Shown: positions 1 to 6,428 of the stretch, piece by piece
Layout: each line of letters begins with the position of its first letter
Position numbering within the stretch: the first letter of the stretch is position 1
DNA from: an uncultured Bacilli bacterium
GTDB taxonomy: Bacteria; Bacillota_I; Bacilli_A; RF39; UBA660
Assembly (NCBI GenBank): GCA_947856335.1
Contig: CANUCD010000035.1
Coordinates: 1-9,037 of the forward strand
Direction of reading: 5' to 3'
DNA: 9,037 nt
Position numbers and translations under genes: made by a program
Notes under the pieces: generated by a model
Database searches by the model: none
Told to the model about the DNA's origin: nothing
Seen by the model: the letters and a program-made list of their open reading frames with translations, nothing else

Positions 1-66
1 TTCATATATCAATTACCTTTGGTAAAAGTTGTAGATAACTTCCTCAACGGCACCATTATAGATGTC
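1..66 (+). other. Structured stretch of unknown identity at the left edge
   Basis: Two small hairpins can be drawn back to back: TTACC/GGTAA (13-17 with 21-25) and AAGTT/AACTT (26-30 with 37-41). An alternative pairing joins GTTG (28-31) to CAAC (45-48). They are followed directly by the terminator-like hairpin at 67-84. The stretch could be the 3' end of an upstream gene or RNA, or the leader of the small gene at 113. Plus-strand frames 2 and 3 stop at 22-24 and 34-36, so an upstream CDS could end in either. I do not recognise an RNA family. The GGCACC core recalls a T-box, but the expected TGGN tRNA-pairing bulge is absent. Confidence 0.3.
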
Positions 67-98
67 GCTCCAAAAATATGGAGCTTTTATTTTATTTG
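67..98 (+). terminator. Intrinsic terminator or attenuator hairpin
   Basis: GCTCC (67-71) pairs with GGAGC (80-84) across an eight-base A/T loop, followed by the U-rich tract TTTTATTTTATTTG. It could end an upstream transcript. Because the Shine-Dalgarno site of the next gene lies only 17 bases further on, with no obvious promoter between, it could equally be an attenuator of that gene. Confidence 0.6.
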
Positions 99-112
99 TT
101 GGGAGGTATATT

Positions 113-283
113 ATGTATCGAAAAATTGGGGATTTTAGAAAAATGGATATTCAAGTTATATTAAATGATAAAGAACTTATTTATGAGGGGATTGTAGATG
201 ATGCTCCTATCGATATTAAAGAACTTCATTATACGAAAGTAGAACTTGGAAAAGTAACTAAAATATATGTTTACAAAGATTAG
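113..283 (+). CDS. Hypothetical small protein, 56 residues
   Basis: I do not recognise the family. The start chosen is the ATG at 113, because GGGAGG at 101-106 lies six bases upstream; an in-frame ATG at 62 lies before the terminator-like hairpin and has no ribosome binding site. The product is small, charged and without a membrane segment. Alternating hydrophobic residues (for example IQVIL and VTKIYVY) suggest a small, mostly beta-strand fold. A second Met at residue 11 could be an alternative start. It is the only plus-strand gene in the left part of the window and converges on the RDD gene, with a terminator for each strand between them. Its TAG stop overlaps the first bases of its own terminator. 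Function is unknown. Confidence 0.65.
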   Translation: MYRKIGDFRKMDIQVILNDKELIYEGIVDDAPIDIKELHYTKVELGKVTKIYVYKD

Positions 284-304
284 AAGTTATTTACTTCTTT
301 TTTT
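282..304 (+). terminator. Intrinsic terminator of the 56-residue gene
   Basis: AGAAGT (282-287) pairs with ACTTCT (293-298) across a five-base loop and is followed by a run of T (298-304). The stem overlaps the TAG stop at 281-283. Confidence 0.75.
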
Positions 305-308
305 ATTC

Positions 309-336
309 ATAAAAAATAAGCTTATAAAAGCTTATT
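309..336 (-). terminator. Intrinsic terminator of the RDD gene
   Basis: AATAAGCTT (315-323) and AAGCTTATT (328-336) form a nine-pair stem with a four-base loop. On the minus strand it is followed by TTTTTT (complement of 311-316). The TAA stop of the RDD gene (332-334) lies in the stem. On the plus strand the hairpin is also followed by a T-rich stretch, so it may work in both directions. Confidence 0.75.
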
Positions 337-1009
337 CTTCTTTTTTTGATTTTTTCTTAGGTTTTATTACTTCTACTTCTTTTTCTTCCTTTTCTAGTTG
401 TAAATTTTCTTCTCTTACATCAATTACTTTAGTTCCTGCTAAAATATCATGTAAACCTCTTCCCTCTTTATAAAACAATACCATTAAGAAGAGTATAATC
501 ATTAAGATAGTATCAAAATTATAAGCAGTCATGTAAATCTTTAAATATGTACTTTCTTTAAAACATATAGCAATTAAAGTAACAATATTTAGAATGACAC
601 CATTTAAAATAAATGCTCTAATAAAGTATTGATACCATTTTACTTTTTTATTTTTATTACCAACAATTCTAATTCCCATGATTCTTTTTCCTAAAGTTTG
701 TCCTTTAGTGAAATATACAAATACACCAAAATATAAGAAGATAATAACAATACTACCAATAGTATAAACATAGCCATTTTTATTTAGTTCATAACTAATT
801 TCTCTTGTTTGTTCACTAAATTCGTTTGTATCTATGTCTCTATCATAATAATCTTGCATAATTTCGTTATATTTTTCTGTTACTTCTATATATTCATCAT
901 ATTTAGGGTTTATAAATGAAATATATACAAGAGCAGAACTAACTAGGGTAATTAAAAAATAATCAATGATATAAGCAACTATTCTTTTTAAAGCAACATT
1001 ACTTGTCAA
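332..1009 (-). CDS. RDD family integral membrane protein
   Basis: This is a 225-residue membrane protein of the RDD family. It has the N-terminal KR...D motif in the first helix (R9, D16 in this numbering), the GQTLGKR signature at about 103-109 and the closing GRGLHDILAGTKV motif at about 183-195. Hydrophobic helices lie at about 9-32, 81-100, 130-150 and 165-180. A charged loop follows the first helix, and the last 30 residues form a Lys/Glu-rich cytoplasmic tail. Transport roles are reported for some family members, but no substrate can be inferred here. The start chosen is the TTG at 1009, nine bases after AGGAG (1023-1019). The TTG at 1018 would directly abut the AGGAG, leaving no spacer, though it would add only three residues. 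The gene follows sigG but has its own sigma-A-type promoter, so it need not be a sporulation gene. Confidence 0.88.
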   Translation of the reverse strand: MTSNVALKRIVAYIIDYFLITLVSSALVYISFINPKYDEYIEVTEKYNEIMQDYYDRDIDTNEFSEQTREISYELNKNGYVYTIGSIVIIFLYFGVFVYFTKGQTLGKRIMGIRIVGNKNKKVKWYQYFIRAFILNGVILNIVTLIAICFKESTYLKIYMTAYNFDTILMIILFLMVLFYKEGRGLHDILAGTKVIDVREENLQLEKEEKEVEVIKPKKKSKKEE

Positions 1010-1030
1010 TTTTATCAACTCCTAGAAAAT

Positions 1031-1059
1031 ATTATAAACTTTTTTAGATTGATTGTAAA
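1031..1059 (-). promoter_or_regulatory. Sigma-A-type promoter of the RDD gene
   Basis: On the minus strand, TTTACA (1059-1054), a 17-base spacer and a perfect TATAAT (1036-1031). The expected start near 1024 falls one base before the AGGAG at 1023-1019, so the leader would be only about 15 bases. The -35 box begins two bases after the sigG stop codon. Confidence 0.75.
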
Positions 1060-1060
1060 G

Positions 1061-1837
1061 TTATTTAATCATCCTTTTTAGTGTTAAAATAGCATTTTTT
1101 TCTATTCTTGATACTTGAGCTTGAGAAATATTTAAAGCTTGAGCTATTTCCATTTGCGTTTTTCCCATTATATATCTTTCTACTAATATTTCTTTTTCTC
1201 TTTCTTTTATTTTATTAAGCCCCTTTCTAAGTGATATAAGCATATCTTTATCACTATTTAATTCTTTTTTATCTGCTATTTGATCCATTAAATAAATGGT
1301 ATCTCCTCCATCATTATAAATGGGTTCAAAAATACTCATTGGTTCTTTCAAACTATCTAGAGCTTGGGCTATTTTATATTCTTCAATATTTAGATTTTTA
1401 GCTATGTCATAATTTGTTGGTTCATAACCGTGTTCATTAAAATATATTTCTTTGTATTTTAATATTTGATAAGCTAAATCTTTAATAGAACGACTAATCC
1501 GAATACTATTATTATCTCTTATATATCTTCTTATTTCTCCAAGTATTAGTGGTACAGCATAAGTAGATAGTTTTAAATTATATGATAAATCAAAATTGTC
1601 TATCGCTTTAATTAAACCAATTACCCCAACTTGAAATAAATCATCCATATTATAATTACCTTTATTAAAGTTTCTTAAAATACTTAATACTAGTTTTAGA
1701 TTACCGTTAATTAGTTCTTCTTTAGCCATTAGGTCTCCATTATGATATCTTAAAAATAAAGCTTCCATTTCCTTGCTTGTTAATACTTTTAAATTACTAG
1801 TGTTAATACCTGTAATATCTACTTTATATCTTGCCAA
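1061..1837 (-). CDS. sigG: RNA polymerase sporulation sigma factor SigG
   Basis: This 258-residue sigma-70 family protein directs late forespore transcription. It resembles Bacillus subtilis SigG from end to end (about 260 residues there). Diagnostic stretches are the N-terminal KVDITGINTSNL, INGN at 43-46, DDLFQVG at 65-71, STYAVPLILGEIRRYIRDNN at 91-110 and FEPIYNDGGD at 170-179. The region 4 helix-turn-helix is near 225-246 (KTQMEIAQALNISQAQVSR). SigF is less likely: as I recall it, SigF has an EKN motif where SigG and this protein have NGN, and RDDG where these have RDNN. N44 here matches Asn45 of SigG, a residue I recall being linked to the anti-sigma factor CsfB. The start is TTG, eight bases after AGGAG (1850-1846). 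The usual spoIIGA-sigE neighbours are not upstream; a membrane acyltransferase is. The Shine-Dalgarno site lies in a hairpin described separately. Confidence 0.95.
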   Translation of the reverse strand: MARYKVDITGINTSNLKVLTSKEMEALFLRYHNGDLMAKEELINGNLKLVLSILRNFNKGNYNMDDLFQVGVIGLIKAIDNFDLSYNLKLSTYAVPLILGEIRRYIRDNNSIRISRSIKDLAYQILKYKEIYFNEHGYEPTNYDIAKNLNIEEYKIAQALDSLKEPMSIFEPIYNDGGDTIYLMDQIADKKELNSDKDMLISLRKGLNKIKEREKEILVERYIMGKTQMEIAQALNISQAQVSRIEKNAILTLKRMIK

Positions 1838-1840
1838 AAT

Positions 1841-1874
1841 AAAAACTCCTTTCCTTTTATTTATGGGAAAGAAG
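1841..1874 (-). terminator. Hairpin after the acyltransferase that buries the sigG Shine-Dalgarno site
   Basis: On the minus strand CTTCTTTCC (1874-1866) pairs with GGAAAGGAG (1854-1846) in nine pairs including one G-U, with an 11-base loop, followed by TTTTTATTTT. It starts nine bases after the acyltransferase stop, as an intrinsic terminator would. Its 3' arm contains the whole AGGAG of sigG, so read-through transcripts should be poorly translated for sigG. Confidence 0.6.
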
Positions 1875-1888
1875 ATATTTTTTTATTC
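1858..1888 (-). promoter_or_regulatory. Possible forespore-type (SigF/SigG) promoter of sigG
   Basis: On the minus strand, GAATA (1888-1884) fits the GHATR form of the SigG -35. After 18 bases comes CATAAATA (1865-1858), an imperfect match to the CATNHTA -10. The expected start near 1851 would omit the 5' arm of the leader hairpin and begin at the AGGAG. The match is weak and the call leans on position. No sigma-A-type promoter was seen here. Confidence 0.28.
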
Positions 1889-4144
1889 ATCTTTATTATT
1901 TAAAGTATCTATTAAAATATCACTTAAGAGTTTATTACCTGCATCATTTAAATGAATTTTATCAAATAGCATATATTCAGGATTGTCTTTTATTTGGTTA
2001 TATAAATCAATTATAACTACATTTTCGTTTTCAATATTAGATATTTTTTCTAATGTTTCTTTGTCTTTTGCTAAAATATAGACTTGTTTATCTATAAGTA
2101 TATCTAGAAGTTTAGTATATTCTTCTTCTGTTAACTTTGTACTTCCAAAGGCAAGAACTACTTTTTTGCCTAAACTATGATTACTTATCCCCTCTTCTAA
2201 CATAGTTTTTAGATTATCATAAGTAAAAAAATCTTTGAATACAAACTTAGTATTATCTACTTTTTTAGAAATATTATCAGCAACATTTATTAAAATATCA
2301 TCACTATAAAATGTAATTTTATTTTCTTCAAAACTAGAAATTATATCATTTTTCTTTTTAGTATATTCTTCTAAATAGAAATTATAAATTGCTTCATATA
2401 TTGCTTTTGTATAGGCTTTTTTACCATCTTCAGTTAAATGAATACCATCAGCATAAAAATAGTTTCTATGTCCATAAGAAATATTTTCCCAGTCAATTAT
2501 ATGAACATTCTCGTGCTTAGTTGCAAAATCATTTAGCTTTTCATTTACAAATACATTATTATCATTTGTTACATTAACCCAAAATATTTCTCTATTCTCA
2601 CTTGCATTTAAAATATCTAGTTTACAAGATTCTGAACAATCCCCATTTGTTCCTAAATGAATAATAATAGGATTACCAAGCATATCATTTTCTTTTAAAT
2701 TATTTAACATTTTTTCAACGACCCAAGCTGTTCTTGAAATTTTGGCATCAAAATAACCATTAGAAAATTGCTTATATAAGTTAGGAAGTGCTCCAAGCAT
2801 AACTGAGTCTCCTATTCCCACTACTGGAAGAGTTGTTATCTTTTCATCTAAATTATTTAATAGTTCATCAATTTCTTCAAGACTACTTGCAAACTCTTTT
2901 TGTTCTTCTTTAATTATTTCGGCATATTCTTTTTGTTTTTCTTCCATCATTATTTCGTTTTTTTCTAACTGTTCTTCTAATTCCTTAATTCTGATAGCTA
3001 TTTCTTTGGAGTCTTCGAACTTTTTGATTCCAAATGAAGAAATAATTATGATAAAGATACATAAAATTATTCTAAGCCATATTACTTTGTTTCCTTTTTT
3101 GATATTTAAAGCAAATTTTAAAGTGATAGAGGCAAATATAGTTATTAGAACAATACATAATATTTTTAAGAATGAATTTAATTCTATATATTGAAATAAG
3201 AAAATAACTGGATATTGAAATAAATATATTTCATAACTAATACTTGATAAATATTTAATTATTTTATCTTTAAGTGTATAATTATCCTTTTTTATTATAC
3301 TAGCATAATCTAGTAATCTTACAGTAATTAAAGTAGTAGCAAGCATACTAATAGCAAAATAACTAGATGAAGAATCAACAAATACGGACATTAAAATAAG
3401 TATGCTTACATAAATAAAGAAAATAATTTTTGTCCAAACTTTATTTTTCATGAATGAACACATAAATGGTTTATAGTAATGATGAATAAAACATACTAGT
3501 AAACCTGCAAAAATTGAAAATGCTCTACTAAAAGTGTCATAATACGTATTCATCATATTGCCGTTTAAACTATTATAATAAAAATATATACTAAAACCAA
3601 GTGTTAATAAAGCAAGTAGTATACATGGAATGATTTTTTTTACTTTATCACCAATTTTTTTTAAAAAGATAAATATAAAAGGAAATATTAAATAAAATTG
3701 GAAAAGAATTGAAATATACCATAAATGCATAAAAGGAGAATCTATTTGTTTAGTAAAATAATCTAAATTAGCTTGTAATTGCCAATAATTATTATATCCT
3801 AATAATACTGATGAGGTTTCTCCTCTTATATTAACCCAGTAAACATCTTGGAAAAAAGATACAGCAAAAATTGTTATAAAAACAAATAATAATAAGGGTA
3901 AATATATTTTTAATACTTTATTACGATAATAAGATAAAATAGAAAATTTTTCTTCTTTAAAAGCAGAATAGCAAGCAAGATATCCACTTAAAACAAAGAA
4001 GATAGAAACTGCTAAATATCCACCCTTTAATAATCCTAAATGATATAAAAATACTTGAATACACGCTAAAATTCTTATATAATCAATTAAAACTAAATAC
4101 TTCTTACTTCTCACCTCTATCAACGCCTTATTATTTATATTCAT
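1883..4144 (-). CDS. OatA-like membrane O-acyltransferase with two SGNH-type domains
   Basis: This 753-residue protein joins an acyltransferase-3 membrane domain (about 17-370, about ten helices, conserved His in VFLYHLG at 31-37) to extracellular SGNH domains, as in peptidoglycan O-acetyltransferase OatA. A charged coiled-coil linker spans about 378-435. The first SGNH domain (about 440-590) has GDS at 445-447 with Ser447 as nucleophile, GTNG at 498-501, and D566 and H569 in DGIHL. A second domain (about 608-750) repeats the pattern: GKKVVLAFGS for block III and DKIHL with D728 and H731, but SDD (614-616) replaces GDS, so the nucleophile is missing. OatA proteins are usually near 600 residues; the extra domain and linker explain the length. 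The likely role is acylation of an envelope glycan. The ATG at 4144 has no Shine-Dalgarno site; a GTG at 4114 preceded by TAAGG is an alternative. Confidence 0.88.
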   Translation of the reverse strand: MNINNKALIEVRSKKYLVLIDYIRILACIQVFLYHLGLLKGGYLAVSIFFVLSGYLACYSAFKEEKFSILSYYRNKVLKIYLPLLLFVFITIFAVSFFQDVYWVNIRGETSSVLLGYNNYWQLQANLDYFTKQIDSPFMHLWYISILFQFYLIFPFIFIFLKKIGDKVKKIIPCILLALLTLGFSIYFYYNSLNGNMMNTYYDTFSRAFSIFAGLLVCFIHHYYKPFMCSFMKNKVWTKIIFFIYVSILILMSVFVDSSSSYFAISMLATTLITVRLLDYASIIKKDNYTLKDKIIKYLSSISYEIYLFQYPVIFLFQYIELNSFLKILCIVLITIFASITLKFALNIKKGNKVIWLRIILCIFIIIISSFGIKKFEDSKEIAIRIKELEEQLEKNEIMMEEKQKEYAEIIKEEQKEFASSLEEIDELLNNLDEKITTLPVVGIGDSVMLGALPNLYKQFSNGYFDAKISRTAWVVEKMLNNLKENDMLGNPIIIHLGTNGDCSESCKLDILNASENREIFWVNVTNDNNVFVNEKLNDFATKHENVHIIDWENISYGHRNYFYADGIHLTEDGKKAYTKAIYEAIYNFYLEEYTKKKNDIISSFEENKITFYSDDILINVADNISKKVDNTKFVFKDFFTYDNLKTMLEEGISNHSLGKKVVLAFGSTKLTEEEYTKLLDILIDKQVYILAKDKETLEKISNIENENVVIIDLYNQIKDNPEYMLFDKIHLNDAGNKLLSDILIDTLNNKDE

Positions 4145-4148
4145 ATCG

Positions 4149-4177
4149 ATTATAGCACATTAACAAAAAAGTGTAAA
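4149..4177 (-). promoter_or_regulatory. Sigma-A-type promoter of the acyltransferase gene
   Basis: On the minus strand, TTTACA (4177-4172), a 17-base spacer, an extended -10 TG and a perfect TATAAT (4154-4149). Only four bases separate the -10 from the ATG at 4144, so the transcript would start at or inside that codon. The -35 lies in the 3' arm of the priA terminator. Confidence 0.78.
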
Positions 4178-4203
4178 TTAACTTAATATTACTTTACACT
4201 TTT
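4165..4203 (-). terminator. Intrinsic terminator of priA
   Basis: On the minus strand AAAAGTGTAAA (4203-4193) pairs with TTTACACTTTT (4177-4167) in an 11-pair stem with a 15-base loop, followed by further T to 4166. It begins two bases after the priA stop. Its A-rich 5' flank could let it work weakly on the plus strand too. Confidence 0.75.
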
Positions 4204-4204
4204 A

Positions 4205-6388
4205 TTAGATATATAAAGGGTTTATATCAATTTCTAAAAATACTTTTTTGTTTGTAGCATAAATATTATCTAATTCTTTTAATATTTCTTTTAATTTTTT
4301 ATCTTTTTTATACTTAATAGTTATACCAAAACGATATATATTATTACGTTTAAAATTAGATGCTACAGATGGACCTAGAATGATGATTTCTTTATCTAAT
4401 TTTGTTTCTAAATATTTTTTTATGTTGTCTATTTCTATACTTGCTTCTTTGTAATTTCCACTTCCTACTTTAATACTTGCTATATAATAGTATGGTGGAT
4501 ATTTTAGGATTTTACGAATTTGCATTTCTTTTTGATAAAAAGTATCATAATCATGATTTTTTACGGCTTTTATGGTTTCATTATCAGGATTAAATGTTTC
4601 TATTATAACACTTCCTGGTATTTTACTTCTTCCTGCTCTACCTGCAACTTGATCTAATAAACTAAATGTTCTTTCACTACTGCGAAAATCTGGGATATTT
4701 AAAGATGCATCTGCTTTTAAAACACCTACTAAAGTACATTTAGGAAAATCAAGACCTTTACTAATCATTTGCGTTCCAATTAGAATATTATATTCTTCAT
4801 TTTTAAAAGCAGTTAAAATTTTTTCGTGAGCTCCTTTTTTACTTGTTGTGTCTTTATCCATTCTAATTACTTTAGCATTTGGGTATTTCTCTTTTATAAT
4901 AGTTTCTAATTTTTCTGTACCTAAACCTAAATAATTTAGTGATTTTTCATGACATTTAGGGCATAAATCATCTTTTATTTTGGTGTAGCCACAATAATGA
5001 CAACGAAGCATATTAGAGCTTTTATGATAAGTAAGAGTTATCTCACAATTAGGGCATTTATAAGTAAAACCACAGTTTCTACAACTAATAAAAGTAGAAT
5101 ATCCTCTTCTATTTAATAAAAGTATTGCTTGTTCTTGTCTTTTTAAACAAGTTTTAATCTTTTCATCTAATAATTCGCTTATAATAAAATTTCTTTTTTC
5201 TAATTCTTCTTTCATATCTACAATAAATACTTCTGGGAGAGGCATATTATTGGCTCTTTTTCTAAGATGAAGTAATTCATAAACGCCTTTAGTAGCTCGT
5301 GCCATTGATTCTAAAGATGGAGTTGCACTTCCTAAAATGAGAGGGCAATTATGATATTTGCTTCTAAATAAGGCTATATCTCTTGCATGGTATCTAGGTG
5401 TAGTATCTTGCTTATATGTATCACTTTGTTCTTCATCTATAATAATAATACCTATATTATTTAGGGGAGCAAAAACTGCACTACGTGTACCAATAACTAC
5501 ATTTACTTCTCCTTTTAATATTTTTACGTATTCATCATATTTTTCTTTATCTGATAAACCACTATGTAAAATAGCAACATTTTTTTTAAAATACGCTTTA
5601 AATATACTAATCATTTGCTGAGTTAAACTAATTTCGGGAACTAGCATTAAGGCTTGTTTTTCTTTTTTTAAGGTCTCTTGTATCAGTTTTAAGTATACAT
5701 TAGTTTTGCCACTTCCTGTTACACCATAAAGTAAAAAAGTTTTTGCTTCTAAAAAGGAAAGATAAATTTTACTTAAGGCAGCTAATTGTTCTTCATTTAA
5801 TAAAATATCTTTACTTTCTATACTCGTATCTACTTTATTTTCATGAACTTTTTTAATTTCTTTTACAAAACCTAATTTTTTTAAATCTCTTAGAGCTACA
5901 CTATTACAATTTTTTTTGTTTAATTCGCCCTTATTTAACAGAATATTTAATAATTCTATCTTATGACTTGGTCTATGCATTTTAATATAGTTTATTACTT
6001 CATTTTTATTCTTATCTAAAACAATTATATAATCATAGTTTTTGTAATCTCTTTTTTGTTCTTTTATTTTAAGAGCACTAGGAAGCATAGCTTGATAAGC
6101 ACTAATTAGCGTACAAAGAGTTAAATTTTGCATTTCTTTTCCTAATAATAATAACTCTTTATTTAAAATTAAATATTCATCAACTATACTTTTAATTTCT
6201 TTTAATTCATAGTTTTCATGATATTCATTAGTTATTTTAAGAACAATGGCATAAACAAAACGATTATTAAAAGGAACTAGCACTTTCATTCCAACTTGAA
6301 GTTTGTCTTTTAAATTAAAAGGAACTTGATATGTAAAAGCTTTATCAAGTGATTTTATGGGATATTCAATAACACAGTATGCATACAT
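4205..6388 (-). CDS. priA: Primosomal protein N' (replication restart helicase PriA)
   Basis: PriA is a 3'-5' DNA helicase that reloads the replication machinery at stalled forks. This 727-residue copy is full length for the compact Bacillota form. It has the N-terminal DNA-binding domain (about 1-100, with AFTYQVPFNL), a winged-helix stretch near 135-180, Walker A GVTGSGKT at 222-229, TRSAVFAPL at 301-309, GSATPS at 353-358, and motif VI QVAGRAGR at 580-587. Eight zinc-binding Cys interrupt the helicase (436, 439, 445, 448, 463, 466, 476, 479). Motif II reads DEEQ (318-321) where the family normally has DEEH. The start is supported by AGGAGG seven bases upstream. The gene lies 40 bases after yitT with no clear promoter between, so the two are probably cotranscribed. 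The common def-fmt neighbours are absent. Confidence 0.97.
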   Translation of the reverse strand: MYAYCVIEYPIKSLDKAFTYQVPFNLKDKLQVGMKVLVPFNNRFVYAIVLKITNEYHENYELKEIKSIVDEYLILNKELLLLGKEMQNLTLCTLISAYQAMLPSALKIKEQKRDYKNYDYIIVLDKNKNEVINYIKMHRPSHKIELLNILLNKGELNKKNCNSVALRDLKKLGFVKEIKKVHENKVDTSIESKDILLNEEQLAALSKIYLSFLEAKTFLLYGVTGSGKTNVYLKLIQETLKKEKQALMLVPEISLTQQMISIFKAYFKKNVAILHSGLSDKEKYDEYVKILKGEVNVVIGTRSAVFAPLNNIGIIIIDEEQSDTYKQDTTPRYHARDIALFRSKYHNCPLILGSATPSLESMARATKGVYELLHLRKRANNMPLPEVFIVDMKEELEKRNFIISELLDEKIKTCLKRQEQAILLLNRRGYSTFISCRNCGFTYKCPNCEITLTYHKSSNMLRCHYCGYTKIKDDLCPKCHEKSLNYLGLGTEKLETIIKEKYPNAKVIRMDKDTTSKKGAHEKILTAFKNEEYNILIGTQMISKGLDFPKCTLVGVLKADASLNIPDFRSSERTFSLLDQVAGRAGRSKIPGSVIIETFNPDNETIKAVKNHDYDTFYQKEMQIRKILKYPPYYYIASIKVGSGNYKEASIEIDNIKKYLETKLDKEIIILGPSVASNFKRNNIYRFGITIKYKKDKKLKEILKELDNIYATNKKVFLEIDINPLYI

Positions 6389-6428
6389 ATATATTCCTCC
6401 TATATTTGAAAGAAGACTATATTTAGCA

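Noticed and set aside
1..100. T-box riboswitch
   Set aside because: The GGCACC and terminator layout recalls one, but the TGGN bulge that pairs with tRNA and the GCG after ACC are missing.
15..140. Minus-strand open stretch ending in a TAA at 17-15 with a protein-like reading
   Set aside because: No start codon with a ribosome binding site was found, and it runs through a plus-strand terminator and the start of the 56-residue gene; chance openness is likely in AT-rich DNA.
267..473. Plus-strand open frame of 68 codons
   Set aside because: It is antisense to the Lys/Glu-rich tail of the RDD gene, crosses two terminators, and has a Ser/Phe-rich composition typical of the reverse of such coding sequence.
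1773..1955. Plus-strand open frame spanning the sigG start
   Set aside because: It is antisense to sigG, its leader and the acyltransferase end, and has no supporting signals.
3006..3194. Plus-strand open frame inside the acyltransferase gene
   Set aside because: It mirrors membrane-helix coding sequence; its hydrophobicity is a strand artefact.
5358..5621. Plus-strand open frame of 87 codons inside priA
   Set aside because: It lies opposite conserved helicase motifs of priA and has no promoter or ribosome binding site.
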